A stretch of DNA of 64,000 nucleotides from Sphingomonadales bacterium. Lineage in GTDB: Bacteria > Pseudomonadota > Alphaproteobacteria > Sphingomonadales > Sphingomonadaceae. The stretch is from positions 117,989 to 181,988 of the forward strand of contig JANYGX010000002.1 of assembly GCA_025362295.1 (NCBI GenBank). Direction: 5' to 3'. Positions 53,268 to 63,203 of this stretch are shown one piece after another. The notes below the pieces were generated by a model, which saw only the letters and a program-made list of their open reading frames with translations, was not told the origin of the DNA and ran no database searches. Both the position numbers and the translations under genes were made by a program. The first letter of the stretch is position 1, and every line of letters begins with the position of its first letter.

Positions 53268-54526
53268 TCCATCCCGCCAATTTCATTAGGCAGGCCAAGC
53301 TTGCTCACCCGCTTAACCTGTGCGCTGTAGCTTGCATAAAGACAAACGCCAAGCAGCAGTAAAGAGGCTATGACAAAGGGTGCTGGCCGGGCAATATGAT
53401 AGAGCATTATACCAATGGCAGGTGCGAAAATAAAACTGCAACCGTTAACAGCGGTTATGGCACCGGCAATGCCGTCCTGCTCTTCATGGCTCACCGCCAG
53501 CGATGCGCCGGCTGTAAACCCTGGCCTTGCAAAACCAAAACCAAGACTCATCATCGCAAAACCACTCACGACTCCAACATAACTTTGCGCAAATCCTGTC
53601 ATCAGCGCGCCGAGAGCTGCAAACACAATGCCCCACTGGAGCAGTTGGCGCGGGGTCATGCTGAACATACGGATCAACCCCCATTGTGCAAGCAAGGTGG
53701 AGGCAGCTCCGGCCATCATCGCCACGCCGATGAAAGATTGTGCAGCCTCCGGTTTTAAGTGCAGCATGTCGATAATGAGAAATCCCATGAGCTGACCGGT
53801 GGCGGCCTGGGCATTGCCGACGATGATGCCGCAGACCAGAAAAGGCGATACACGCGGATCGCGCCATCTCAAGCGGCGCTGACTTTCTTTCAACAGGGGC
53901 GTACGTATTTGCAGCACATCCTGCGGGAGCACTTTTGAAACTGCAAAAAGCGTTATAGCGGCCAGAGCTGCAAACAGAAACAACGGAGTCGAAAGGCCAA
54001 GCGCCGGCAGGATCAGCATGGCCGCCAGCGCTGGCCCGAGCACTGTGCCAAGCCCAAAGGCGGAACTCAAACTTGCCAGTGCGGCTGTGCGGTCTGCCTG
54101 CGCCGTTTCAGTTGCCACGTACGCCTGTGCGGCAGGATTTGTTGCTGACCCGAACAGGCCAAACAGGCCCCGCATGACGGCAAACCCGACAACGGTGCTG
54201 ATCGGGCTTATCAGGTGATGTAGCCCTGCATAAATAATCACACCGCAGGCACTAACGGATACGATGTAACCCGCGAGCCCAAGTCGCACCAGATTTTTGC
54301 GACCGTGCCGGTAGGTCTGCTGGGACCAAAACGGTGCCGAAATTGTCCAGAAGGCGGCGGATATCGAAAATATCATGGATATATACACATCTTTTATGCC
54401 GATTTCACGGCCAATTGCCGGCAACACAGATTGAAGTGCTGTATTGCCGGCGGCAACGACCAGGAGGGCCAAAAACAGCACGGCAAATTTTTGCCGATCA
54501 AAAGTCGTTGGGAGTGATCCATTCAT
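53264..54526 (-). CDS. Major facilitator superfamily transporter
   Basis: This 420-residue protein has about 12 transmembrane helices with a long central loop. The layout (SAAFWTISAPFWSQQTYRHGRKNL, then AGYIVSVSACGVII) fits the drug or metabolite efflux branch of MFS, with the basic RHGRK loop between helices 2 and 3. The substrate cannot be predicted. It is divergent from the RND pump genes, and the 156-base gap may carry shared control. Confidence 0.9.
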   Translation of the reverse strand: MNGSLPTTFDRQKFAVLFLALLVVAAGNTALQSVLPAIGREIGIKDVYISMIFSISAAFWTISAPFWSQQTYRHGRKNLVRLGLAGYIVSVSACGVIIYAGLHHLISPISTVVGFAVMRGLFGLFGSATNPAAQAYVATETAQADRTAALASLSSAFGLGTVLGPALAAMLILPALGLSTPLFLFAALAAITLFAVSKVLPQDVLQIRTPLLKESQRRLRWRDPRVSPFLVCGIIVGNAQAATGQLMGFLIIDMLHLKPEAAQSFIGVAMMAGAASTLLAQWGLIRMFSMTPRQLLQWGIVFAALGALMTGFAQSYVGVVSGFAMMSLGFGFARPGFTAGASLAVSHEEQDGIAGAITAVNGCSFIFAPAIGIMLYHIARPAPFVIASLLLLGVCLYASYSAQVKRVSKLGLPNEIGGMD

Positions 54527-54579
54527 ATTGCGGCTATGTGATATATATTAAAGACAATCAATTACTTGAATATATCTTT

Positions 54580-54660
54580 TTGACACTATTTTGTCGTATA
54601 CACGATATATTTAGATTTAGTTCTTGCATTTCTCGCCTTACTATTGTATTAGTATACTAA
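54580..54660 (+). promoter_or_regulatory. Promoter and palindromic operator ahead of the RND pump genes
   Basis: TTGACA (54580-54585) with GATATA (54604-54609), 18 bases apart, is a likely promoter. TTAGTATACTAA (54649-54660) is a perfect 12-base palindrome between it and the ATG at 54683, a good position for a repressor site. No regulator gene is adjacent. Confidence 0.5.
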
Positions 54661-54682
54661 CACACCAATTATAGAGGCGCAT

Positions 54683-55948
54683 ATGGCTTTACAGGACCAG
54701 TTTCAAAACAACGATAACCGGCAGGGGCGCAGCGGGCAGGGCCAGCGCGTCAACCTTGTTTCAGCGGACACATTGAACACGGATTTTACCATGGATAAGG
54801 CGAATCGCTTGGGCAGCAAAAGCAAAATGGTGATTGGCGCGGTTTTGGCACTGGTCATTGCCATTGGTGCCTATTTTGCCTTTCACACACAGGCAAAACC
54901 CGCTGCCGGCGCAACCGATCCACAAATCGCCAAGTCTGAAGATCAGAACAAGCAAACAACACAGCATGTGACTGTGGTTGCTGCCGCCATTACGCCCGTG
55001 ACCAATGTGATCTCCGTGACTGGAACACTTTCAGCGCGCAATGAGATGCCGGTTGGCGCTGAGGGCGAGGGTGGCCGCATAATGCAGGTTAATGCGGATG
55101 TGGGCCAGCGTGTGGTGCGCGGCCAAGTGCTGGCGCGGCTGAACCGCGATGTGATGGCAGAGCAAGTGAGCCAGATGGAGGCCAATCATCGTGAAGCCAT
55201 TGCCAATGCCAATGCCGCGATTGCGGATTATGAGCGCGGCAAATCGGTGGCCGATGGTGGTTTCATGACCAAACAGGAATTGGAAAGACGTTTGGCCACA
55301 GCTGAAAGTGCAAAAGCTAAAGTAAGTTTTACCGCTGCACAAAGCAAAGAAATGCATACCAAGTTTAATCATATGGAAATTCGCGCACCGGCCGATGGTG
55401 TGGTGCTGGCGCGCAGTGCAGAGGTTGGACAGCTTGCCCTGGCGGGCGGTGAGCCGCTGTTTCGTTTATCGCGCGGCGGTGCTGTTGAACTGCGTGGTCA
55501 GGTCGCCGAGCAGGATCTGCCAGCGCTGGAACTCAACCAACCCGCTGAAGTCACATTAACGGGTATTGATCGCTCGTTTGCTGGCCACATATGGCAACTT
55601 GGTGCCATTATTGACCCTAAATCGCGACTTGGTTCAGTGCGAATTGCCTTGGCCCCGGACCGGCAATTGCGGCCCGGCGCATTCGCTCATGCGACAATCA
55701 AAGCGGCGACTGCAAACCGGATTGTGCTGCCGCAGGCGGCTGTGCAGAATGACGGAGCATCTGCATTTGTGCTGGTGGTCGGTGCCGATAACAAGCTCGT
55801 GAAGCGTCCGGTAATGGTGGCAGCCACAACAGGCCAAGGCATGATATTGTCATCTGGCCTTAATGTCGGCGAACGTGTGGTGTCAACGGCAGGGGCCTTC
55901 CTGCACGCTGGCGACAAGATTGTGCCGCAAATCCGAAAGGCTAACTGA
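54683..55948 (+). CDS. RND efflux periplasmic adaptor (MFP) subunit
   Basis: This 421-residue adaptor carries an unusual 45-residue charged N-terminal segment before its single membrane anchor (about 49-67, MVIGAVLALVIAIGAYFAF), so it is a membrane-anchored form rather than a lipoprotein. Then come a split lipoyl domain (GEGGRIMQVNADVGQRVVRG and MEIRAPADGVVLARSAEVGQ), a helical hairpin (about 155-225), and beta-barrel and membrane-proximal domains. GAGG precedes the ATG. Its stop overlaps the pump start by one base. Confidence 0.93.
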   Translation: MALQDQFQNNDNRQGRSGQGQRVNLVSADTLNTDFTMDKANRLGSKSKMVIGAVLALVIAIGAYFAFHTQAKPAAGATDPQIAKSEDQNKQTTQHVTVVAAAITPVTNVISVTGTLSARNEMPVGAEGEGGRIMQVNADVGQRVVRGQVLARLNRDVMAEQVSQMEANHREAIANANAAIADYERGKSVADGGFMTKQELERRLATAESAKAKVSFTAAQSKEMHTKFNHMEIRAPADGVVLARSAEVGQLALAGGEPLFRLSRGGAVELRGQVAEQDLPALELNQPAEVTLTGIDRSFAGHIWQLGAIIDPKSRLGSVRIALAPDRQLRPGAFAHATIKAATANRIVLPQAAVQNDGASAFVLVVGADNKLVKRPVMVAATTGQGMILSSGLNVGERVVSTAGAFLHAGDKIVPQIRKAN

Positions 55949-58900
55949 TGCGCAACATCTCATCCTGGGCGATTAAAAATCCGGTCTTCCCGATTGTCTT
56001 GTTCATCATCCTGACATTTGTCGGGATTGCAGCGTTTATAAAAATGCCGATTACTAACAACCCTGACATTTCATTTCCGGTTGTCAATGTGAATGTGAGT
56101 ATGCCGGGTGCAGCACCGGCTGAAATAGAAACACAGGTAACCCAGAAAATTGAAGCGGCGGTTGCTAATATTGGTAACATTAAGAAAATATCATCGTGGA
56201 TACCAGAGGGCAGCACAGGCATCTCCATTGAATTTCAGGTTGGTACACCCGTTGATCGTGCCGTGGCGGATGTACGTGATGCGGTTTCCAAAATACGATC
56301 CTCTCTGCCGCAAGGCATCGAGGAGCCGGTGGTGCAGCGGCAGGAAATAGATGGCGGGTCCATCGTTGAATATGCGGTTAGCACATCGGACATGACGGAG
56401 AGCCAACTCAGCTGGTTTGTGGACAACACAATTGCCAAACGCTTGCAGGTTGTCGACGGCGTTGCCCAGGTGCAGCGGGAGGGCGGCGTAGACCGGCAAA
56501 TCCGCATCAACCTCGACCCAGCGCGCTTGCAAGCCTACGGTCTGACGGCATCAGAGGTAAACCAGCAACTGCGTTCGCTCAATCTTGATGCATCTGGTGG
56601 GCAGGGCAATGTCGGTGGGTCTACCCAGGCCATACGCATTCTGGGCGGTGCCAAAACGCCGCTGCAATTGTCTGAAACGCGCATAGCTGCCGGCAATGGC
56701 ATAACTGTGCGATTGTCAGACATCGCCGAAGTGAAAGATGGTATAGCCGAAGTTACATCTATCGCCCGGATGAACGGTAAAATCGTCACCTCATTTGGTA
56801 TACTAAAATCCAAAGGCGCATCGGATGTCAGCACTTTGGCATCCGCAGAAATAGTTATCAGAAAAATACTCAAAGAAAATCCGAATATAAAAATTACAGA
56901 ACTTTATAATAACGTTGATTACACCAAACAGAGCTATGATGATTCCATGCAGGCGATGATTGAAGGGGCCATTCTTGCTGTTGCTGTGGTATTTTTGTTT
57001 TTGCGGGATTTTCGTGCCACGTTTATTTCTGCGCTTGCTATTCCACTTTCAGCTATACCCACCTACTGGTTCATGAGTCTGATGGGTTTTACCTTAAACG
57101 GCATAAGTTTGCTGGCACTGCAATTGGTTGCTGGTATTCTCGTCGATGATGCCATTGTTGAAATCGAAAATATTGTCCGCCACATGCGTATGGGCAAGAG
57201 TGCCTATCAGGCTTCACTTGAGGCGGCTGACGAAATTGGTCTCGCTGTGGTTGCAACGTCCATGGCTATTGCGGCGGTGTTCCTGCCAGTCAGTTTCATG
57301 GGCGGAATTGTTGGGCAATTCTTCAAACAGTTCGGATTGACTGTGGCGATTGCGGTGATGATGTCGCTGCTGGTGGCGCGCACGATCACGCCAATAGTCG
57401 CGGCATATTTTCTGAAGCCATTTGGCAAGTCTGAGCACGCCAGTGGGCCGTTCATGCAGAAATACCTGAAAATATTGCAGTGGTCGATTGTGCATCGCTG
57501 GTGGACCGTTGGCCTTGGTATCCTATTCTTTGCGCTCACAGTCAGCATGGCGATCGTCATACCCAAAGGGGCGTTTCCGCAAAATGATGACGGCACAGCG
57601 GATGTCAGCATCGAATTGACACCGGGTGCACGTTTGCAAGATGTTGCAGCGGCATCGGAGCAGGCAAGCAATATATTGCGCAAACGCCCTGAAGTTATGA
57701 GTGTGTATGAAAACATAAATATTGATAATGGCCGCAGAGCCAATCTTCACATCAAGCTCGTTGATAAAAAACTGCGCAAACTCTCCACCAAAGAATTTCA
57801 GGAGACCATGTCAAAACCGTTGCAAGCCATAGCCGATGCACGGGTGTCGTTTAACAGCAACAGTGGCTTTGGCGATCATGATATCACCATGCAGCTTACA
57901 GGTGAGAACCCGCAATTGTTGGAGACCACAGCGCGTGCGCTTGAAAAGCAGATGCAAGGCCTTCACCAGCTGCGGCAAGCGCGTATGGCCGGTGAAATGA
58001 ACCGGCCAGAAATTATCGTGAAGCCGCGTTTCGATCTCGCAGCTCAACTCGGTGTATCAGTGCAAACCCTGAGTGAAACCATTCGGGTGGCGACTATTGG
58101 CGACATTCCGCAAAACCTGGCCAAGTTCTCAACAGGCAGTCGGCAAATTCCCATACGTGTGGGCCTCACAGAAAACGCCCGCACCAATCTCGACACATTG
58201 CTTAACCTTCCAGTGCCGACATCGAATGGATCATCGGTGCCACTGCGCTCCATTGCTGACATCAGTTTTGGTGAAGGGCCGTCAGTTATTCGTCATTACA
58301 ATCAAGCACGCCGCCTTAAAATTGAAGCGGATGTGAACAAGGGCACGTCGCTTCAGCAAGCGCAAAATCTCATTAATGCGTTGCCAGCCCTCAAAAATAT
58401 TCCTGATGGCGTGCGCAAGGTTGATGATGGCGGCGGTGAGTTTCTGAATGAGCTGCTGAGCAACTTTGGCATTGCCATGTTCACCGGTATCCTCATGGTG
58501 TTTGCTGTGCTTGTGCTGCTCTACCAGCGCGCCTTCCAGCCGCTTACCAATATGGGATCGTTGTTGTTGGCCCCTGGGGGTGCCTTGGGGCTGCTGCTGA
58601 TTACGGGCTACGAGGCGACCATGCCGGTCTTCATTGGCATTCTTATGCTGTTTGGCATTGTCGCCAAAAACTCAATTTTGCTCATCGATTTTGCCATTGA
58701 GGAAATGAACCGTGGCAGCAACCAGCTCAAGGCCATTACTGAGGCTGGGCACAAACGCGCGCAGCCGATTGTGATGACCACGGTTGCCATGATTGCTGGA
58801 ATGCTGCCCACGGCCTTCAATGTTAGCGGTGGCGGCTTCAGCACGCCAATGGCCATTGCCGTGATTGGCGGGCTCGCCCTCTCGACTGTACTCACGCTTT

Positions 58901-59025
58901 TAATTATACCCGCTGGTTTTACGATTGTTGACGATATCGAAAAATGGGTCGGCCCGCGCCTTGGCCGCGTGCTTACCACACGCAAAGCCGGCGACGAACA
59001 CCCAATGCCGGTGGCAACGGAGTAG
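55948..59025 (+). CDS. RND efflux pump inner-membrane subunit (AcrB type)
   Basis: This 1025-residue pump has 12 transmembrane helices and two large periplasmic loops. The proton-relay aspartates are in VAGILVDDAIVEIENI (helix 4). The first helix opens NPVFPIVLFIILTFVGIAAF and the PITNNPDISFPVVNVNV porter entry is standard. The length and motifs match the hydrophobe/amphiphile efflux family, probably for drugs, lipids or bile-like compounds. No outer membrane TolC-type gene is in the window. A 39-residue membrane peptide gene follows. Confidence 0.96.
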   Translation: MRNISSWAIKNPVFPIVLFIILTFVGIAAFIKMPITNNPDISFPVVNVNVSMPGAAPAEIETQVTQKIEAAVANIGNIKKISSWIPEGSTGISIEFQVGTPVDRAVADVRDAVSKIRSSLPQGIEEPVVQRQEIDGGSIVEYAVSTSDMTESQLSWFVDNTIAKRLQVVDGVAQVQREGGVDRQIRINLDPARLQAYGLTASEVNQQLRSLNLDASGGQGNVGGSTQAIRILGGAKTPLQLSETRIAAGNGITVRLSDIAEVKDGIAEVTSIARMNGKIVTSFGILKSKGASDVSTLASAEIVIRKILKENPNIKITELYNNVDYTKQSYDDSMQAMIEGAILAVAVVFLFLRDFRATFISALAIPLSAIPTYWFMSLMGFTLNGISLLALQLVAGILVDDAIVEIENIVRHMRMGKSAYQASLEAADEIGLAVVATSMAIAAVFLPVSFMGGIVGQFFKQFGLTVAIAVMMSLLVARTITPIVAAYFLKPFGKSEHASGPFMQKYLKILQWSIVHRWWTVGLGILFFALTVSMAIVIPKGAFPQNDDGTADVSIELTPGARLQDVAAASEQASNILRKRPEVMSVYENINIDNGRRANLHIKLVDKKLRKLSTKEFQETMSKPLQAIADARVSFNSNSGFGDHDITMQLTGENPQLLETTARALEKQMQGLHQLRQARMAGEMNRPEIIVKPRFDLAAQLGVSVQTLSETIRVATIGDIPQNLAKFSTGSRQIPIRVGLTENARTNLDTLLNLPVPTSNGSSVPLRSIADISFGEGPSVIRHYNQARRLKIEADVNKGTSLQQAQNLINALPALKNIPDGVRKVDDGGGEFLNELLSNFGIAMFTGILMVFAVLVLLYQRAFQPLTNMGSLLLAPGGALGLLLITGYEATMPVFIGILMLFGIVAKNSILLIDFAIEEMNRGSNQLKAITEAGHKRAQPIVMTTVAMIAGMLPTAFNVSGGGFSTPMAIAVIGGLALSTVLTLLIIPAGFTIVDDIEKWVGPRLGRVLTTRKAGDEHPMPVATE

Positions 59026-59100
59026 AAGATATTTTAACTAAGTGTGATGTAATATTATATGCCTATTGAAGCAATTCAGGTTACACCAGAGTAAATTATT

Positions 59101-59220
59101 ATGGATACAATTCTTTTTGTTATCACCTGCCTCGTGTCTATGGGCATATTTATCTGGTCCCTGCGCATCGAACGGGATATCGCCAGACAAAAGCGTGAAG
59201 AGTACAAGTTTAAAAAATAA
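59101..59220 (+). CDS. 39-residue single-helix membrane peptide
   Basis: A 39-codon frame starts at ATG 59101 and ends TAA 59218-59220. The peptide has one transmembrane helix (about 4-23, ILFVITCLVSMGIFIWSLRI) and a charged tail (ERDIARQKREEYKFKK). AGAGTAA lies about 9 bases upstream as a weak ribosome binding site. Its stop overlaps the next gene's ATG (TAATG at 59218-59222), which suggests coupling to the phosphopantetheinyl transferase. It could be a small pump accessory, since small single-helix proteins attach to RND pumps elsewhere (AcrZ), but I see no sequence proof. Confidence 0.6.
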   Translation: MDTILFVITCLVSMGIFIWSLRIERDIARQKREEYKFKK

Positions 59221-59729
59221 TGATTAACTGGTTAGGCACTGATGCTGCACTGCCGCCTTCGGTGCCGCATGCCTGGCTTGTCAATCTCGATGTATGGCTT
59301 CAAAAGCCGCGCTGTATTTTAGAGGCGCTGGCAAGCCGCAGCGCTCGCCAGCCTGTCACAGTCTGCCACACCCAAGGTCATCCACCGCACTGTATATCTC
59401 ATGCTGGTATTCACCTAAGCTATGCCACACGCGGCAACTGGGCAGCCTTTGCTGTGGCGGATAGGCCAATCGGCGTTGATGTTGAAATCGTCAATCGTGA
59501 TGAAGCAGTTCCTTGGCACGTTCTGCACCCGGATGAGCAGGCGTGGATAAAAGCGGGTGACATGGCTGTGCGCTTTGCACACGTCTGGACTGGCAAGGAG
59601 GCTTATCTCAAGGCGCTTGGCACAGGCCTTTCGCAGGAGCCTCGCGATGTGAATACAAGAGCCCTGGAGTCGCTATTACACTGGCAAGACAGTGAGCCCG
59701 GGGTGAGCGCCTGCTGCTGCGTTTTATAA
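59220..59729 (+). CDS. 4'-phosphopantetheinyl transferase
   Basis: This 169-residue protein transfers phosphopantetheine from CoA onto a carrier protein. IGVDVEIVNRDEAVPW has the first metal-binding Asp, and HVWTGKEAYLKALGTGL the WXXKEAXXK motif. It is short for the Sfp class (usually around 220), lacking some of the N-terminal part, but both catalytic motifs remain. No carrier protein or NRPS/PKS gene is in the window. It converges on mfd, three bases away. Confidence 0.86.
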   Translation: MINWLGTDAALPPSVPHAWLVNLDVWLQKPRCILEALASRSARQPVTVCHTQGHPPHCISHAGIHLSYATRGNWAAFAVADRPIGVDVEIVNRDEAVPWHVLHPDEQAWIKAGDMAVRFAHVWTGKEAYLKALGTGLSQEPRDVNTRALESLLHWQDSEPGVSACCCVL

Positions 59730-59732
59730 CCC

Positions 59733-62700
59733 TCAAACGCCGGTCGCGACTTTCGCCAAACCCTTGGCCAGCTTCATAACGCCCTGCAGTTTCGCAGCAT
59801 CATTGGCCCAGCCCTGACCGTAAACCAGTTTGCTGTCGGGTCGGAGTTTTGCAACACCATTGTTGCGGGTGACAAATTCGACTAGGCCAGCAAGGTTTTC
59901 AAATTTGTTGTTGCGAAACGTGACAAGTGCGCCGCGTGGCCCGGCTTCAAGCTTGGCAATGCCAGCTGTTTTGCAATAGATTTTGGTTTCAATCACCACC
60001 AATAGGTTTTTGAGTTCCAGCGGCAGTGCGCCAAACCTGTCAATCAGCTCAGCGGCAAAGCCATCAATTTCAGCGCGGGATTTGAGATCGCCCAGTCGTC
60101 TGTACAGCGCCATGCGCAGTGATAAATCCGGCACATAATCTTCAGCAATAAAAATGCTGGCACCGACGGTGATTTGCGGTGAGAACTCCTCATCATTACG
60201 CGCCAGACCGGCAGCATCGGCACGCGCGGCCAGCAGCGCCTCTTCCAGCATGTTCTGATAGAGTTCAAAGCCGATCTCGCGGATGTGGCCGGATTGTTCG
60301 TCGCCAAGCAGGTTGCCAGCGCCGCGAATATCAAGATCGTGGCTGGCGAGCTGAAAGCCTGCACCCAAACCATCGAGCGATGATAAAACAGTCAGGCGTT
60401 TTTCAGCTGTCACCGTCATCATCTTGTTGCCGGGTGTTGTCAGGTAAGCGTAACCACGCAGTTTCGAGCGTCCGACACGACCGCGCAATTGATAGAGTTG
60501 TGCCAGACCAAACTGATCAGCCCTGTGGATGATCATGGTGTTGGCGGACGGGATATCGAGGCCGGATTCGATAATGGTGGTTGAAAGCAGCACATCATAT
60601 TGCCGGTCGTAGAACGCTGACATGCGCGCTTCAATTTCGCTTGGTGCCATCTGGCCGTGCGCCGTGATGGATTTTATTTCAGGGATGTGGGTGCGCAGAT
60701 ATTCTTCAATTTCAGCCAGATCAGCAATGCGCGGGCAGACGTAAAAACTCTGGCCGCCACGGAAATGCTCACGCAGCAAAGCCTCGCGGATGGTCACACC
60801 ATCCCATGGCATCACATAAGTGCGAACAGCCAAGCGGTCGATGGGTGGTGTGGCAATCAACGACAGTTCACGCAGGCCTGCGAGTGCCATTTGCAATGTG
60901 CGCGGGATTGGTGTGGCGGTCAATGTCAGCACATGCACATTGGTGCGCAGCTGTTTCAGCCGCTCTTTGTGCACAACGCCGAAATGCTGCTCTTCGTCGA
61001 CAATCACCAATCCCAATCGTTTGAATGACAATTGTTTCGATAAAAGCGCATGGGTACCAATAACAATATCGAGTGTGCCATCGGCGAGCTCTGCCTTGTT
61101 GCGTGCGGCATCGCCGCTTGTCACTAGCCGCGAGAGCTGACCAACGCGCAGCGGCAAACCTTTGAAACGATCGTTGAATGTTGCATAGTGCTGCCGCGCC
61201 AGCAATGTTGTCGGGCACACCAGTGCTACCTGATGGCCATCGAGTGCGGCAATCACAGCGGCCCGCAAAGCCACCTCTGTTTTGCCAAAACCAACATCAC
61301 CGCAAACCAGCCTATCCATTGGGCGGCCAACAGCCAAATCTTCAATAACATCGGTGATGGCCTTGGTTTGGTCATCGGTCTCGGCGTAAGGGAAGCGCGC
61401 GCAGAACTCCTCATAAGCACCCGCTTGTGGCAAGATAACGGGCGCTTCTTTTAACTGGCGCATGGCAGCAATCTTCAGCAGATCACCAGCTATTGCCTTG
61501 ATGCGCTCTTTCAGTTTTGCCTTGCGCGATTGCCAGCCAACGCCGCCGAGTTTATCAAGCTGCACACCATCAGCGTCCGAACCGTAGCGGCTAAGCACGT
61601 CGATATTTTCTACCGGCAGATAGAGCTTGTCTGACCCCGCATAGCTCAGCGTCACGCAGTCGTGTGGTGCGCCGCTGACGGTAATTTGCTGCAAGCCTTC
61701 ATAGCGACCAATGCCGTGGTCGATATGCACCACCAGATCGCCAGGGTTGAGGGTGGATAACTCCTGGATAAACGTATCGGCTTTGCGCGATTTGCGGCGC
61801 TTGCGCACCAGCCGGTCACCTAGCAAATCCTGCTCGGTCAGAATGCGGTAGCTGTCCGTTTCAAACCCGTGATCGAGCGCCAGCAAGGCGAGGCCGATGT
61901 CGTTTTTTGGCAGGTGAGGAATATCCTGCGCGGTCTCGATTTTATGCGTGCCTGCCATGCCATGATCATGCAGCAGACCAGTGATGCGTTCACGCGACCC
62001 TTCAGTGTAACAGGCCAATATTGTTGGTATGGTTTTACGGCTGATGTCGTCGCGCAAGGCATCGAATACATTGGCGCCAGATGTGCGTTCAATGGCGAAG
62101 TCACGGGCAGGGCGGGCGGCAGGAGAAGCCCCCTCCTCCGCAGGAAGGGAAGGTAATGAATAGGGGGAGGCCACATGCACGGGCCAACCTTTAACAAACC
62201 CGTCCCACTCAGCCGCATTTAGGTACAGCATATCAGGCTTGAGCGGCCGGTAGGCGTTACTTTTGGCATCTTCAAGTCCATGCAGGCGGGCTTCATAATG
62301 GTCCGTCAGCTGTTCGAAGCGTGCCGCCACAGTGGCAGGCACCTGACTATCAAAAATTATCACATCCGCTGGAGACATATAGGCCGTGAGCGGCACAAGC
62401 CCGTTTACAAACAACGGCTGCCAATGCTCTTGGCCCTGATAGCGCCGCCCGTCGCTGATGCTTTGGTAGAGGTTGTCCTGCAATGCCCCACCACCAAAAT
62501 GTTCAACATAGCCTTGGCGAAATTGCTTGATCGAGTCGGCGTCCAGGAGTGTTTCAGACACTGGCATCAGTGTAAAACCATCGCTCTTGCCAACGCTGCG
62601 CTGATCAACAGGATCAAACCGGCGAATGCTTTCGATTTCGTCGCCAAAAAAATCCAGCCGAATGGCCATGGTTTCGCCTGCCGGAAAAAGATCGAGCAGG

Positions 62701-63200
62701 CCGCCGCGCACGGCGTAATCACCAGGCTCCGCGACCGTATCAACCCGCGTGTAACCATTAGCGTTGAGTGCCAGTGCCATGGCATCACGCTCTATGCGTG
62801 AGCCGGGCTTCAGGTGTTGCACAAGACTGACAACCATGGCCGGTTGCATAACCCTTTGCAGCAATGCATTGGCTGTGGTCACCAAAAGCTGAGGCATTTT
62901 GCTGCGCGGTTCGGTCAATTGTCGCAGCGTTGTGAGCCGGTCCGCCATAATCCGGGATGCCGGTGAGGCACGATCGTAGGGCAGGCTGTCCCACGCTGGA
63001 AAATTCAGCACATCGAGGTCGGGTTCAAAAAAGAGCGCAGTTTCAGCAATCATGCTTGCTTGCGTATCGTCCCGCGCAACCATAACCGCGCGGCCATTGC
63101 CTACCTTGGCAACATAGGCAAGCAATGCCGGCAGCAATCCGTCCGGTATCCCGTTCAGCGTGAGCGGCTGACGAGCGTGGATGATCGAATCAACGTTCAT
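59733..63200 (-). CDS. mfd: Transcription-repair coupling factor Mfd
   Basis: This 1155-residue ATPase removes RNA polymerase stalled at DNA lesions and recruits UvrA. It has the UvrB-like N-terminal region, the RNA polymerase-interacting domain (NPGDLVVHIDHGIGRYEGLQ), the helicase motor (GDVGFGKTEVALRAAVIAA Walker A; VIVDEEQHFGV motif II; QLRGRVGRSKLRGYAY motif VI) and the C-terminal TRCF domain. The length is normal. It starts three bases after sdhE and probably shares its transcript. Confidence 0.98.
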   Translation of the reverse strand: MNVDSIIHARQPLTLNGIPDGLLPALLAYVAKVGNGRAVMVARDDTQASMIAETALFFEPDLDVLNFPAWDSLPYDRASPASRIMADRLTTLRQLTEPRSKMPQLLVTTANALLQRVMQPAMVVSLVQHLKPGSRIERDAMALALNANGYTRVDTVAEPGDYAVRGGLLDLFPAGETMAIRLDFFGDEIESIRRFDPVDQRSVGKSDGFTLMPVSETLLDADSIKQFRQGYVEHFGGGALQDNLYQSISDGRRYQGQEHWQPLFVNGLVPLTAYMSPADVIIFDSQVPATVAARFEQLTDHYEARLHGLEDAKSNAYRPLKPDMLYLNAAEWDGFVKGWPVHVASPYSLPSLPAEEGASPAARPARDFAIERTSGANVFDALRDDISRKTIPTILACYTEGSRERITGLLHDHGMAGTHKIETAQDIPHLPKNDIGLALLALDHGFETDSYRILTEQDLLGDRLVRKRRKSRKADTFIQELSTLNPGDLVVHIDHGIGRYEGLQQITVSGAPHDCVTLSYAGSDKLYLPVENIDVLSRYGSDADGVQLDKLGGVGWQSRKAKLKERIKAIAGDLLKIAAMRQLKEAPVILPQAGAYEEFCARFPYAETDDQTKAITDVIEDLAVGRPMDRLVCGDVGFGKTEVALRAAVIAALDGHQVALVCPTTLLARQHYATFNDRFKGLPLRVGQLSRLVTSGDAARNKAELADGTLDIVIGTHALLSKQLSFKRLGLVIVDEEQHFGVVHKERLKQLRTNVHVLTLTATPIPRTLQMALAGLRELSLIATPPIDRLAVRTYVMPWDGVTIREALLREHFRGGQSFYVCPRIADLAEIEEYLRTHIPEIKSITAHGQMAPSEIEARMSAFYDRQYDVLLSTTIIESGLDIPSANTMIIHRADQFGLAQLYQLRGRVGRSKLRGYAYLTTPGNKMMTVTAEKRLTVLSSLDGLGAGFQLASHDLDIRGAGNLLGDEQSGHIREIGFELYQNMLEEALLAARADAAGLARNDEEFSPQITVGASIFIAEDYVPDLSLRMALYRRLGDLKSRAEIDGFAAELIDRFGALPLELKNLLVVIETKIYCKTAGIAKLEAGPRGALVTFRNNKFENLAGLVEFVTRNNGVAKLRPDSKLVYGQGWANDAAKLQGVMKLAKGLAKVATGV

Positions 63201-63203
63201 GAA

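Noticed and set aside
60179..61140. Several plus-strand frames of 70-125 codons inside mfd
   Set aside because: All lie within the helicase domains of mfd on the opposite strand, overlap one another, and have compositions typical of antisense shadows.
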